From NCBI GenBank assembly GCA_910577845.1, contig CAJTNA010000005.1, positions 1 through 64,000 on the forward strand: a stretch of 64,000 nucleotides of DNA, given 5' to 3'. The position numbers were made by a program, and so were the translations under genes. The DNA is from an uncultured Christensenella sp. GTDB lineage: Bacteria; Bacillota; Clostridia; Christensenellales; UBA3700. A model generated the notes under the pieces. It was given only the letters and a program-made list of their open reading frames with translations. It was not told the origin of the DNA and did not search any database. Each line of letters starts with the position of its first letter. The stretch's first letter is position 1. Shown in pieces: positions 1 through 9,382 of the stretch.

Positions 1-9
1 ATTACTCAA

Positions 10-43
10 AAATACCCCCGATTTTTGGTGGGTATTTTTAAAA
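10..43. terminator. hairpin at window edge
   Basis: An inverted repeat AATACCC...GGGTATT is followed by a short T run on the + strand. It probably ends a + strand gene lying left of the window, convergent with ypeB. The assignment is tentative because that gene is not visible. Confidence 0.45.
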
Positions 44-71
44 AATCGACTTTTTGCAAAATCTCGACTTT

Positions 72-113
72 ACAAAAAACTAAACAAGGCAAAACTTATC
101 ATTTTGCCTTGTT
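72..113 (-). terminator. terminator after ypeB
   Basis: The stem AACAAGGCAAAA/TTTTGCCTTGTT with a short loop is followed on the - strand by a T-rich tract. It lies about 65 bases beyond the ypeB stop and fits a Rho-independent terminator for the sleB-ypeB operon. Confidence 0.75.
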
Positions 114-178
114 GTTTTAAATTGTTTATTTTTTACAGTTAAGAAACTATTTGGCTAATAAATTTAAATATTGATAAA

Positions 179-1519
179 TTACATTAACAAGTCGCCTTGA
201 TTACTATCTATCATACGTAATACATTTAGTTCATCACCAGTATACGCATCTACATAAACAAAGTATTTTTCCCCGTCAAGGTCGCCTACTAATTCATAAG
301 TTAACTTTTCAGTAACTGTATTCCAAGGAATAGTAACCAATCTTACCTCAACATTTTCCAAAATAGCAGAAACATTTAATACTGCCTCTTCTTCACTAAT
401 TGTTGGCTTTTCGTAAGTCCTTTGAACGTGGTTGAATGCATAATTCAATCCCTCATAACCTATAACCTCACCAGTGTCAAGACTTATTTTTAATTTTACC
501 ATATCTGGATAATTTACAATACCATCTTGTTCGTAACACATATTGATATACACATTACTTTGGTTATTATTTATCCAAACGGCTTTCATATTTTTAAGTC
601 CAATAGCTTCACAATATTGTTCTGCCACCTTTTTACATTGTTCCATAGTCAAAGTAGGTTCTACAACTTCGTGAAATAAGTCCATTAGCAATAACATTCC
701 ACCTTTCTTTGCTATTTGTACAGAACATTGTCTACCGCCTTTCAATTTAACAGCATATAAATAGCTTGGTATTCTATTTACACTATCTTGAGCATACTCA
801 ATATTTTCAATATCATAGCCAACAAGGTATTTTTCTACATAGCCTTTGCCTTGGTCTGGTGTAATTTCCTCACCCACTACGCCTTTTGCCTCTCTATTTG
901 TTACGCCGTCACTAAATGGTCCATCGTATATCAATGATGGATATTCTATACTACCATTATTTATACTTGACAAAATATCCTCAAACTTATCATTACTTGC
1001 ACCTAACATTATTGCAAAAGTGGTGCCGTCCTTTGCATAGTCTTGCAAACTATTTAAAAGCTTACCATATTCCCTTGAAACGCCCCACAATTTATTTAAA
1101 TTTTCCATTTGTGAAGTGGTTAAACTTTTACCTTTATCAAGTTCCCTATTTAAAAATACACAATAATCGCCTAGCTGATTAATATAGCTCATAAGGTTAG
1201 ACATACCGTCATTATTTGCATAAAAAACTTGCAAGTTTTGACTGGCTAAATTGCAATTAACATCGATTTTCAGAAGGTTTTGTCTTAAAAGTTTGCTATC
1301 TGTCATAACTCTTGCTTTTGCTAGGTCGTTTTCAATATCTACAAAGTTACCAACCAAGGCATAATATGCAGACTGATAAAATGCGTCAAGGTCACGTGTT
1401 TTTTCCTTATCTTTTTTAACATATATCCCCACAAACACACTTAAGGTTATTACCGCTACTAGCAAAGTAATCATTACTATTGCTAATATTGTCATTTTAC
1501 GTCTTTTTGTTAGTTCCAT
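179..1519 (-). CDS. ypeB: spore germination protein YpeB
   Basis: The 446-residue protein has one N-terminal membrane segment (about residues 8-30), a helical middle region and a C-terminal part resembling consecutive PepSY-type modules, which is the YpeB layout. In spore formers YpeB is needed for deposition and stability of the cortex-lytic enzyme SleB in the spore; it is not itself a hydrolase. It follows sleB by 9 bases on the same strand, the usual bicistronic arrangement. The ATG is preceded by an AGGAGGGG ribosome site. Family membership rests on overall sequence plus the sleB neighbour. Expression in the forespore is expected from the family, but I could not identify a sigma-G promoter with confidence. 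Confidence 0.9.
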   Translation of the reverse strand: MELTKRRKMTILAIVMITLLVAVITLSVFVGIYVKKDKEKTRDLDAFYQSAYYALVGNFVDIENDLAKARVMTDSKLLRQNLLKIDVNCNLASQNLQVFYANNDGMSNLMSYINQLGDYCVFLNRELDKGKSLTTSQMENLNKLWGVSREYGKLLNSLQDYAKDGTTFAIMLGASNDKFEDILSSINNGSIEYPSLIYDGPFSDGVTNREAKGVVGEEITPDQGKGYVEKYLVGYDIENIEYAQDSVNRIPSYLYAVKLKGGRQCSVQIAKKGGMLLLMDLFHEVVEPTLTMEQCKKVAEQYCEAIGLKNMKAVWINNNQSNVYINMCYEQDGIVNYPDMVKLKISLDTGEVIGYEGLNYAFNHVQRTYEKPTISEEEAVLNVSAILENVEVRLVTIPWNTVTEKLTYELVGDLDGEKYFVYVDAYTGDELNVLRMIDSNQGDLLM

Positions 1520-1528
1520 AACCCCTCC

Positions 1529-2275
1529 TTAAATTGCAAACTTGTGTTTACCAATCGTAAGTTTTACTTCACGAGACCAAATCCATTTACTGGTTGCAGT
1601 TGCTGGATTGAAATAGTACAAGCAACCATTTGTTGGGTCCCAACCATTCATAGCATCTTTAGCTGCACGCATTGCACTATCGTTTGGCTCAAGATTAATT
1701 TGACCATCGTGCACAGCGGTAAACGCCCAAGGTTGGTACACTACACCTGAAATTGTATTTGGAAAGCTTGAACTTCTTACTCTGTTTAGTACTACTGCTC
1801 CAACTGCTACTTGACCAATATATGGTTCACCTCTTGCTTCTGCGTGAATAGTTTTTGCAAGCAAATAAATATCACCGCCAGAATAGTTGCTATTACCACT
1901 ACTACCGCTTGAAAGTGAAATACCCAAAGCTTTTGCAGTTGCATTACCAACAATGCCGTCCACTACAAGACCTCTTGACTTTTGGAAATTTTTCACCGCT
2001 TGCAAAGTTTTACTGCCAAAAATGCCATCAACATTACCAACACTAAAGCCTAACTCATTTAATTTGCGTTGAATCTCTTTTACTTTACTGCCACTATCCC
2101 CTTTACGAATTGCTACAGCTTCCAAACTATCCACTTGAGCAACATTGCTGTTTGTAAAAGGATATACAATAGCAGTAGTGAAACAAGCAAAAACAATTAA
2201 CGCACAAATGATAGTAATCAATAATTTGTTTTTATTTATAAGTTTAACAAATTGTGTTTTATCAAATTTTTTCAT
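1529..2275 (-). CDS. sleB: spore cortex-lytic enzyme SleB
   Basis: This 248-residue protein has an N-terminal signal or anchor segment (about 18-40), a peptidoglycan-binding PG_binding_1 domain (about 57-115, with GDSGSKVKEIQRKLNELG), a Ser/Gly linker, and a C-terminal hydrolase_2 domain (about 133-248). The HAEARGE motif carries the glutamate expected to act as catalytic acid. SleB is a lytic transglycosylase that cuts muramic-lactam-containing cortex during germination. It is the first gene of the sleB-ypeB pair. The ATG follows an AGGATAG ribosome site. Length and domain order match the family and no key residue is obviously missing. Confidence 0.93.
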   Translation of the reverse strand: MKKFDKTQFVKLINKNKLLITIICALIVFACFTTAIVYPFTNSNVAQVDSLEAVAIRKGDSGSKVKEIQRKLNELGFSVGNVDGIFGSKTLQAVKNFQKSRGLVVDGIVGNATAKALGISLSSGSSGNSNYSGGDIYLLAKTIHAEARGEPYIGQVAVGAVVLNRVRSSSFPNTISGVVYQPWAFTAVHDGQINLEPNDSAMRAAKDAMNGWDPTNGCLYYFNPATATSKWIWSREVKLTIGKHKFAI

Positions 2276-2669
2276 AATTCCACTATCCTTTATTGAATTA
2301 TTTTAATTTTTGCACTTTTACACTGCTTTTAAACTACAAATATGTATTTTTTTTAATATTTGCATAATACTGCATAAAATATTAAGATATTTACAATATA
2401 ATTAGCAAATTAGACATAAGCATAATTTGAATTAGAATTTTGCTTATCAGTTAATTGGTTTTTTATTAACAATAAATAAAGTCATTTTAATTAAAAAAAG
2501 ATATTTAACAATTTCAATGTTAAATACCTAATATATTTATAGTTAAAAGAAAAATGTTATTTTATAATTTTTGTAAATATTGTCAAAAAGGCAATAACAA
2601 TTTAATTATTGTATTAATGTAATGTAATGTAATTTATTTTTAATATTTACATACTTTGCCAAACAATAA
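2276..2669. other. AT-rich intergenic region upstream of sleB
   Basis: About 390 very AT-rich bases lie between the sleB start and the spoIIR stop. There is a short tandem ATGTA/AATGT run near 2617-2635. No ORF with a ribosome site, no clear hairpin terminator and no convincing promoter was found. A sigma-G promoter for sleB is expected here but could not be assigned. Confidence 0.5.
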
Positions 2670-3179
2670 TTAATTACTTAGCCATTTACTAAATATAGAT
2701 TTATATTCAATATTTTCACCGTCACCCTCTGCAGTTACAAAACATAAAGGAGGATATGCTACACACCACCAATTATCACCTTTACCACTGCCAAGCTCAA
2801 TAATAATTGCATCATATACACCAGCTCCCAAAGTCAACTCCTCATAAGAACGAGTTGGAAATTTTTCCTCACTTATCCTTACTTTTGAGGTATAGTTTTG
2901 ACCTAATTCACGCAATTTGTTATCAACAACCATTGTCAAATGCTCTACATTTTGATTTAAAATATTTATCATATCATCTTTGCTTTGTATGCTGTCAACT
3001 ATTGGCTTTAATGCACTTACAACAGTATCCTTGACTTGATATTTGATTTGTTGGTCATACTCACTATTGCTGTTAGCCCTTATATGTATTCTTAAATAAT
3101 CTTCTTCCTTATGGTTTACCAAACAAAAAGTACAAATTACCGCAACTAATAAAACACCTAAAACAATCAATTTTTTCAT
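2670..3179 (-). CDS. spoIIR: stage II sporulation protein R
   Basis: SpoIIR is secreted from the forespore and triggers SpoIIGA to process pro-sigma-E in the mother cell. The protein has an N-terminal hydrophobic export segment and the family signature LRIHIRANSNSEYDQ..K..VKD near the start of the mature part, plus a C-terminal WWCVAYPPLCFV segment, both typical of SpoIIR. The start is set at the ATG (3179) that follows GAGGTAATT, six codons inside the longest reading frame. At about 170 residues it is somewhat shorter than many homologues but keeps both conserved ends. It is divergent from the DUF1508 gene. Confidence 0.92.
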   Translation of the reverse strand: MKKLIVLGVLLVAVICTFCLVNHKEEDYLRIHIRANSNSEYDQQIKYQVKDTVVSALKPIVDSIQSKDDMINILNQNVEHLTMVVDNKLRELGQNYTSKVRISEEKFPTRSYEELTLGAGVYDAIIIELGSGKGDNWWCVAYPPLCFVTAEGDGENIEYKSIFSKWLSN

Positions 3180-3344
3180 AATTACCTCTAAAATCAAATT
3201 ACTTTACGTGCTAAAACTTTAAAATATGTATTTTAATTTTCAATTAGCACCTCAAAAGCAATTTAATTATTAGCAGATTAAGCAAATTTTATACTCAAAA
3301 AACTAATTTATTAAAAAATTTGTAATCAAAATTAGTTTTAGGTA

Positions 3345-3373
3345 TTGAAAAAAATAAAAATTTATGTTAATAT
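3345..3373 (+). promoter_or_regulatory. sigma-A type promoter for the DUF1508 gene
   Basis: TTGAAA, a 17-base spacer and TAATAT lie about 95 bases before the start codon at 3467. The spacing and position fit a housekeeping promoter. Seen directly; activity is inferred. Confidence 0.6.
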
Positions 3374-3466
3374 ATAATTGTATCAATATATAAGCAAACT
3401 TTCTTTTAATTCGTTTTGCTTATTTTAACTAATAAAAAAATAAATGTATATACAAAGGAGAAAATT

Positions 3467-3874
3467 ATGGCAAACGAACTAAAAGGATATTTTATCTATT
3501 CAAAGACCCCAAAGGGCAACTTTAACTTTAGGCTAAAAGCCTCTAATAAGGAAACAATTGCAGTTAGCGAAGGTATTTACACTACCCTAAGTAGTTGTAA
3601 AAATGGTATAGATTCTGTACGCAAATTTGGTGTAATAGATAAAATTGAGGACCAAACACTTAACAAATACGAAACACTTACAAATCCTAAATTTGAGATT
3701 TACAAGGATAAACAAGACAAATTCCGCTATCGTTTACGTGCAAACAATGGACAAATTCTTTGCATATCAGAGGAAGGTTACGCAAGCAAGGCATCTTGCA
3801 AAGTTGGAATAGCAAGTGTAGGCAAATGGGCACCTACAGCGGAAATGCTATCTACTGCTGAATTCAAAAAGTAA
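3467..3874 (+). CDS. DUF1508 (YegP-like) two-repeat protein
   Basis: The 135-residue protein contains two copies of the roughly 50-residue DUF1508 fold: an N-terminal unit with GYFIYSKTPKGNFNFRLKASN and GIYTTLSSCKNGIDSVRK, and a C-terminal unit with KFEIYKDKQDKFRYRLRANNGQ and GYASKASCKVGIASV. The family's biochemical function is unknown; two-repeat members are common in bacteria. The chosen ATG follows a strong AAAGGAG site, 17 codons inside the longest frame. It is a single-gene unit with its own promoter and downstream hairpins. No signal peptide or membrane segment is seen. Confidence 0.85.
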   Translation: MANELKGYFIYSKTPKGNFNFRLKASNKETIAVSEGIYTTLSSCKNGIDSVRKFGVIDKIEDQTLNKYETLTNPKFEIYKDKQDKFRYRLRANNGQILCISEEGYASKASCKVGIASVGKWAPTAEMLSTAEFKK

Positions 3875-3910
3875 AAAGCTAATTGTTTGTTTTAATCTAA
3901 TTTAATAATT

Positions 3911-3952
3911 AAAAGTAACAAATAATTGTGCTTTGTACAAATTATTACTTTT
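3911..3952 (+). terminator. imperfect hairpin after the DUF1508 gene
   Basis: AAAAGTAA and TTACTTTT bracket an AT-rich imperfect stem about 35 bases after the stop codon. It could be a terminator, although the GC content is low; the hairpin at 4011-4048 is stronger. Confidence 0.4.
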
Positions 3953-4010
3953 CATATAATTATTCAAACTACAATGTAAAATAAAAACTATAGTAATTAA
4001 AAATAATGAT

Positions 4011-4049
4011 AACCCAAAAAACAGCTTTTAAAGCTGTTTTTTGGGTTTA
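4011..4049. terminator. strong bidirectional-looking hairpin
   Basis: An almost perfect inverted repeat, AACCCAAAAAACAGC...GCTGTTTTTTGGGTT, has T-rich and A-rich flanks and is placed between the convergent DUF1508 and DNA-glycosylase genes. It probably terminates transcription from both sides. The remaining bases to 4299 are AT-rich and hold nothing recognisable. Confidence 0.75.
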
Positions 4050-4299
4050 ATTTAAATTTTTAAACATTTATTTTTCAAATTATTATTAACTTTATATTCT
4101 TTCACTTAAATAAAAGCTAAAAATTGATATATTCCTAATCTAATATTTTTATTTAAATCAATCATTGCAATTAAACTATTTCTGTCAAGATAGGCAACAT
4201 TATCCTCAAATTGTTTTTTATAATTTAAAATACTTTTAACAAATTTTAAATGTTATATTTTGCATATACAATTTACTACAAAAATTGTACTATACATTT

Positions 4300-4773
4300 T
4301 TATACTTGTTTTAACTGCTCAATCCACAAAGTTTTATCAAATCTCACATTTGCGGGACTAGTGGATGGTAGGCAAATAGTAATATCTACTAGCTTTGGAT
4401 AAAATTTGCAAAATAATTCATAAGATTTTTTACCATTACAAATTATTTTTGTTATTTTTGTTTTACTCAATATCCATTTAATATCAGCTGGCGTATCACA
4501 AGCCAAGTTGCTATCACTACTGCTTTGCTTGCCTTGTTTTTGGTTTGTACCACCAGCTACAATATCCCACAATGCAATATTATTTGCAAGCAAAAGCTCT
4601 TTTTTATCTTCAATAGTTTCAATACTGCCACCAAAAATCTCCTGCATTAGTCCCCAAAATCTATTTCTTGGATTTCCATAATAAAAACCATTTTGAAAAG
4701 ATAATACACTTGGAAAACTACCCAAAATAAGTAATCTGCTATTTTCATTAAAAACCGCATTAAAACCTTGCAC
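4300..4773 (-). CDS. DNA-deoxyinosine glycosylase (UDG family 6, HDG type)
   Basis: The enzyme removes hypoxanthine from DNA and belongs to the uracil-DNA glycosylase superfamily. The N-terminal LILGSFPSVLS motif and the NPRNRFWG motif match family 6 (HDG) glycosylases; the later CNGKKSYELF and STSPAN segments occupy the usual C-terminal motif positions. I prefer the GTG start at 4773, which gives MQGFNAVFNENSRLLILGS and has AGGTGAGGTG five bases upstream; a GTG four codons earlier is also possible. It lies 33 bases behind the NTP pyrophosphohydrolase gene on the same strand, so a two-gene unit handling damaged nucleotides and bases is plausible. Confidence 0.83.
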   Translation of the reverse strand: MQGFNAVFNENSRLLILGSFPSVLSFQNGFYYGNPRNRFWGLMQEIFGGSIETIEDKKELLLANNIALWDIVAGGTNQKQGKQSSSDSNLACDTPADIKWILSKTKITKIICNGKKSYELFCKFYPKLVDITICLPSTSPANVRFDKTLWIEQLKQV

Positions 4774-4806
4774 TATACACCTCACCTAATCTTTTGTACA
4801 AATATA

Positions 4807-5136
4807 TCAATCGTTTACCTCTTTAAGTAAAATATGGTTATCATATCCACCTAACTTTTGCACTTCTGCAAGGCGTATTTTTTCAAAAGATGAATGTTCT
4901 ACACCAATCAAATCAAGTATTGCATATAATACTTGTACTAAATCAGCCATTTTTTTAACAGCAAGTTCATCATCTTCTCCCTCAAAGGCTTTTTTAAAAT
5001 CAAATATTTCGCTATCAAGTGCTTTAATCAAATAACTTGCATATTCTTCATTTTCTAATTGTTCGGTTAGGCAAGTTTTGCCTTGCTTTTCATATAATTT
5101 GGGTACTAAATCACGTACCAATTTGTCATAAACCAT
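4807..5136 (-). CDS. small nucleoside-triphosphate pyrophosphohydrolase (MazG/HisE-like)
   Basis: This 109-residue all-alpha protein starts MVYDKLVRDLVPKL, the hallmark of a small family of all-alpha NTP pyrophosphatases related to MazG and HisE. Acidic residues suited to Mg2+ binding occur in SEIFDFKKAFEGEDDE and KMADLVQVLYAILD. The likely role is hydrolysis of non-canonical or excess NTPs to NMP and pyrophosphate, but the substrate cannot be read from sequence. The ATG has a GGGAATT site just upstream. It is first in a pair with the deoxyinosine glycosylase, which supports a house-cleaning role by inference. Confidence 0.78.
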   Translation of the reverse strand: MVYDKLVRDLVPKLYEKQGKTCLTEQLENEEYASYLIKALDSEIFDFKKAFEGEDDELAVKKMADLVQVLYAILDLIGVEHSSFEKIRLAEVQKLGGYDNHILLKEVND

Positions 5137-5282
5137 AATTCCCTATTTATATAGTAAAATATTTTTATTATTTAAAAGTAAACATTCATCTATTGCTCTT
5201 TCAGTTTTTCTACATTCGCCAGCACGATACTACAATAGATATCAACTTTAATAGCCTATGTTAATAGTTACATATTTTTTAA

Positions 5283-7640
5283 TTATGCATAAATACTCAA
5301 TTTCTTGTATGCCGAATTTAAAGCGTTGCGTTTTGTAGCGAAAGTGCAGTTAATGCTTTTATTTCTGTAAATACTTGCATATTTTAAATCATTACTCCTA
5401 CCATTAACATATTTTTGACAAGACAAAAGTTCCCTTAGCAAATAATCGTATGCCTCCCAAACAATAGCTTGGTTATTATCTTTTGCCAAAATTGTTCTTA
5501 GTAAATTTACCTCTTTTTCAACATTTATCAAATCATTTATTGATTTTTTTAGCACTTTAATTTGATTATTTACTTGGTTTTGAGTATATATTTTTTCTGT
5601 AAGCATAACAACCGCTTTTTCATATGCCTTGTCATATTCAAGATAACTGAAATAAGTGTATTTGTGTCTATCTGTAATTTTTGTTTCCACAAGCTTTTCT
5701 AATTCAGTAGTATCTGCCTCAATACCACCATAATTATCCTCTATCAACGGACGCATTGCTGGATTATATTTTTTACCAGTATCGTCATAAGCAACCTCAA
5801 ATTCCACAATGCCATTATGTTCAATCTCAATCCTCAATATTTGAGTTGTAGTATCATAATTTTTTGTATAATTATATTTTCTTGTATATTTGCTGTATCC
5901 ATCTGTCGTATAACTCCATTTAATAGTTGGCTCACCACCATTTAAGCTACCTTTTATTTCGATTATCGTTTTTCTCAAAGCAGTATCGTCTACGCCCTTT
6001 GGATTTTCCCTAACATCAAGAGTCAAAAAGCGTGAAACATATTCTGCAATACTGCCAAACTCGTTCATTTTGTCAGAATCTTGCATTATCATATTTGATT
6101 TATCTGTACGATAATTACTTAAATAGACCTTAAAACCATTACTTGTATCAGTAATTACTGCAGAAGAGTGTTCGTCAGACTCAATATAAAAGCTTTCCGC
6201 TCCCGCAAATCGTGGCGTGAATTTTGCGTACTTACTACCTTGTTTATTTTCCAAATTATTAATAAAGTACCAGTTATTAGCTACATTTGTTAAATACGTA
6301 TTAGAATCATTCTCACCAAATGCTTTCATAAACGCCGAATTAGACACTTTGTAATTTACAAGAGTGATTCCTCTCTCAGTAAACAAACGTCTTTCCGCAC
6401 TCCTCAAATTACTTGGTAAAAGTGGAATAATGCCCGATTGTCCTTGAGCTGGATATAAGTCACTCTCACTAAAGTTGTAATTTTTAAGATTGTAATTTTG
6501 TTTACCAAGCACTGCAAAACTAGTGACTGCATATATATCTGTAGCATTAGGAATTGCTATTCTTCCGTCAATTAATCTATCCCAAAACGGACTTATTGCA
6601 TATTGATATCCCGCAATCGGCGAGCCTTTATAACTTATTGCAAAAGTTGGTGAATCTTGGCTAAAGCAAGTCGCACCTCGGCTTACTGCAAACATCATTG
6701 ACTGCACATACATATTTTCTGGATAGTTAAAAATCTGTTCCCATTCGTTACCAACATATTTATCATTTTCACCAAAAAGAGATTTATTGCCGTCATTTTT
6801 CCAGTGCCACCAGTCACTTGCTACACCCCAGTTACCAATGAGTCCAGCAAGCCATAAACCTTGCATTAAGCCATAAGTAGTAGGGTCTGCAACGCACTCT
6901 TTATTTAACATACAAATATTTTTGCTGTATTGCTTGAATGCGGAGTAAAAACTTTCATTACCCTCAAGCCAATCTAAAATCATACCATTTTTATAATTAA
7001 GGTTAGTATCTGTCCAAACAAAATAACCACCATATTTAGCACAAAGTTTTATTAAATCAATAATGTATCTTGTATTGTCACTTTCCGCCTTACCACGCCA
7101 AGCAACACCATTATAAAGTTCAGAAGCATTTAGTCCTAAAAAGCTATTGTGGCGTTTTGCAAACCTATCCTCTAAATATTTTAGTGGTGGGCGTGCCTCC
7201 ATATGTGTTTCACCAGTAATACATTGGATGACATAAGGGATATTATTATTTTCGCAAGTGTCTGCCCATTTTTCAAGATTGTGTTTATTAGGCTCGCTAT
7301 TAGGCAAAAATAATTGTCCTGCTACTAGCACAATGATAGTATTTTTTCTTTGTTTTTCAGACAATGCACCCCAAAAATTCATCAAATTATCTTCACCATT
7401 ATAGTTTACAAAATTTACTGGATGCTTATTATCTATCACCTTTTTCAAGTTTGCATTCTCTCCAAACTCAACTGAATCAAAGGTTGAAAGCAACACATCT
7501 CTTGCCTCACTAAATAAGGCAGTATTTTGCTTAACATATTGCAAATTGACAAGCACGCTACTTAGTACAATAACAAACACTAATAGCACCGCAACAATTC
7601 CAATAATAATTTTCCACTTTTTATTAATTATAAGTTTCAT
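5283..7640 (-). CDS. membrane-anchored GH98 blood-group endo-beta-galactosidase
   Basis: The roughly 785-residue protein begins with a positively charged tail and one hydrophobic segment (about residues 9-30), so it is exported and probably stays anchored; no lipobox cysteine is present. The next 300 residues match GH98: VLVAGQLFLPN, YVIQCITGETH, SELYNGVAWRGK, FVWTDTNL, and GLIGNWGVASDWWHWKN. GH98 enzymes cut blood-group A/B or Lewis-type galactosides and release the terminal oligosaccharide. A beta-rich GH98 C-terminal region follows, then about 140 helical residues resembling a FIVAR-type module. The start at 7640 has AAAGGAT upstream. It lies 47 bases behind a GH29 fucosidase, implying co-transcription. 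The family call is firm; the linkage cut is not determinable here. Confidence 0.88.
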   Translation of the reverse strand: MKLIINKKWKIIIGIVAVLLVFVIVLSSVLVNLQYVKQNTALFSEARDVLLSTFDSVEFGENANLKKVIDNKHPVNFVNYNGEDNLMNFWGALSEKQRKNTIIVLVAGQLFLPNSEPNKHNLEKWADTCENNNIPYVIQCITGETHMEARPPLKYLEDRFAKRHNSFLGLNASELYNGVAWRGKAESDNTRYIIDLIKLCAKYGGYFVWTDTNLNYKNGMILDWLEGNESFYSAFKQYSKNICMLNKECVADPTTYGLMQGLWLAGLIGNWGVASDWWHWKNDGNKSLFGENDKYVGNEWEQIFNYPENMYVQSMMFAVSRGATCFSQDSPTFAISYKGSPIAGYQYAISPFWDRLIDGRIAIPNATDIYAVTSFAVLGKQNYNLKNYNFSESDLYPAQGQSGIIPLLPSNLRSAERRLFTERGITLVNYKVSNSAFMKAFGENDSNTYLTNVANNWYFINNLENKQGSKYAKFTPRFAGAESFYIESDEHSSAVITDTSNGFKVYLSNYRTDKSNMIMQDSDKMNEFGSIAEYVSRFLTLDVRENPKGVDDTALRKTIIEIKGSLNGGEPTIKWSYTTDGYSKYTRKYNYTKNYDTTTQILRIEIEHNGIVEFEVAYDDTGKKYNPAMRPLIEDNYGGIEADTTELEKLVETKITDRHKYTYFSYLEYDKAYEKAVVMLTEKIYTQNQVNNQIKVLKKSINDLINVEKEVNLLRTILAKDNNQAIVWEAYDYLLRELLSCQKYVNGRSNDLKYASIYRNKSINCTFATKRNALNSAYKKLSIYA

Positions 7641-7687
7641 TAATTTATCCTTTCCGAAAACATATCTCGTTTTTAACAATTAAAAAT

Positions 7688-9148
7688 TTAATCAATAGTA
7701 ATTTTAAAGCAGATTGGCATATCAGTTTTAATTTCTTCCGCAATAGTCAATATCATACATTGCTTATCACGTTTAAATTGCACACTGACATTTTCATATC
7801 CCAAAATTTCCACTTTTTTAATATCATATCTTATGCCACCCTCATTTGCGAACTTAAGTGACTTGATTGAATAACTTTGTCTTAATTTTGAACACATTGG
7901 TACAACATAAATTGCACCCGTTTTATATGTAAATCTGTAATCGTTTTTGCCATATTTCAAATTATCATTAAATGCTTTATTGGCAATCTTTTTACCTTCA
8001 CCAAATGTGTAAAATGGTAAACTATCATAAACTGCCTCACCATTTATTTTTAACCATTCACCAATTTTTAATAGCACCTGTTTTTCCTCATCACAAATTA
8101 CGCCACTTGCTTTAGGTCCAACATTAAGCATAAAACAACCATTTTTAGACACAACATCCATCATATTTCTAATCAAATCGTCTGCCTTCTTAAATGAGTT
8201 ATTTTCTGTATATCCCCAACTATTTTTAGCTATTGCAGTATCGTTTTGCCAAAGTTCAGTATTTATACCATCAATTTGTCCCCTTTCCACATCATAGATT
8301 GCACACCCTGGCATAATTGAACCCCATTTATAAAATACACCAACTTCTTTTTTCCATTCCAAAGCTCTGTTGTAGTAGTACGCCAAAAATTTCTTAATAT
8401 AAGGCTTAAACTCAGTCATATAAATCCACCAGTCAAAATAAACTGCATATGGTTGAAGTCTATCAATCATTTCACAAGCGGAAGCAAGCCAGTCCTCACA
8501 CCACTCCTTAGTAACTTTTAAACTTGTATCAGCATAAGGATTTCCATTATCAGGTAATGTTGCTGGACCATATAAATCTGCATACAAATTTTTAGTAACT
8601 TCTGACTCTGGGCAATTTTTCCTTGCACCATTTAAAAAGAAATAATGCTCAGCACGATGGTTTGATGCAAAAAATTTCATTCCATTTGCTTCAATACTAC
8701 CCTTAAGTTCAAGCATAAAATCTTTATCTAAAAGCTCTTTAGTATTCCACTTATTAAGTTCACTCTCATACATTTTTATGCCATCGTGATGTTCGCAAAC
8801 TGGCATAACAAAACTAGCACCACTAGCCTTAAAAATTTTTGCCCACTCTTGAGCATCAAATTGTGTAGGATTAAACTTTTCCACAATTTGTCTGTAATCA
8901 GCATTCTCGCCATAAGTTTTAATTCTATGATTATAGCATAAATCTCCCTTTAGATACATTCGTCTTGGATACCACTCATTACCATAAGCTGGTACGGAAT
9001 ATACACCCCAATGCACAAACAAACCAAATCTACCTTTTCTGTACCAATCTGGCATTTTAAAAGCAGATAGACTTTCCCAATTATCTTTATATTTTCCTTT
9101 TTCAATGATATCGTCAATAATACTTAAATATTCTTGAATAGTTTTCAT
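7688..9148 (-). CDS. GH29 alpha-L-fucosidase
   Basis: The protein shows the GH29 fold signature from the N-terminus: WYRKGRFGLFVHWGVYSVPAYGNEWYPRRMY, then VMPVCEHHDGIKMYES and AVYFDWWIYM, where the aspartate is the expected nucleophile, then a Gly-rich FMLNVGPKASG segment. GH29 enzymes release alpha-linked L-fucose with retention. No signal peptide is present, so it should act in the cytoplasm on imported oligosaccharides. The ATG at 9148 has GGGGAAG upstream, whereas the longer frame to 9190 lacks a ribosome site. It precedes the GH98 gene, matching a joint role on fucosylated blood-group glycans. Confidence 0.9.
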   Translation of the reverse strand: MKTIQEYLSIIDDIIEKGKYKDNWESLSAFKMPDWYRKGRFGLFVHWGVYSVPAYGNEWYPRRMYLKGDLCYNHRIKTYGENADYRQIVEKFNPTQFDAQEWAKIFKASGASFVMPVCEHHDGIKMYESELNKWNTKELLDKDFMLELKGSIEANGMKFFASNHRAEHYFFLNGARKNCPESEVTKNLYADLYGPATLPDNGNPYADTSLKVTKEWCEDWLASACEMIDRLQPYAVYFDWWIYMTEFKPYIKKFLAYYYNRALEWKKEVGVFYKWGSIMPGCAIYDVERGQIDGINTELWQNDTAIAKNSWGYTENNSFKKADDLIRNMMDVVSKNGCFMLNVGPKASGVICDEEKQVLLKIGEWLKINGEAVYDSLPFYTFGEGKKIANKAFNDNLKYGKNDYRFTYKTGAIYVVPMCSKLRQSYSIKSLKFANEGGIRYDIKKVEILGYENVSVQFKRDKQCMILTIAEEIKTDMPICFKITID

Positions 9149-9296
9149 ATCTTCCCCAAAAAGCAATATATTACTTAAATATTTTAACATATTATTATAA
9201 TTTTTTCAATAGTTTTATAAAATTTAACTTTTTAAAAAATATAGTGCAAGATTACTATCAACTTATAGCCTAACAACTTTTAAATAAAAACAAAAT

Positions 9297-9329
9297 AAAA
9301 AAGGAAGCACTAACTTTACTTCCTTTTAA
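9297..9329 (-). terminator. terminator after the WG-repeat gene
   Basis: The stem AAAAGGAAG/CTTCCTTTT has an 11-base loop and a T tract on the - strand. It separates the WG-repeat gene from the GH29-GH98 operon. Confidence 0.75.
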
Positions 9330-9382
9330 TTTTTAACAAAAAAACACGTCAAAAATCGATACTATTTTATAATTTAAACAAT

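Noticed and set aside
9149..9190. Fourteen-codon N-terminal extension of the first GH29
   Set aside because: The extended start lacks a ribosome site, while the ATG at 9148 has GGGGAAG upstream and fits the family's usual N-terminus.
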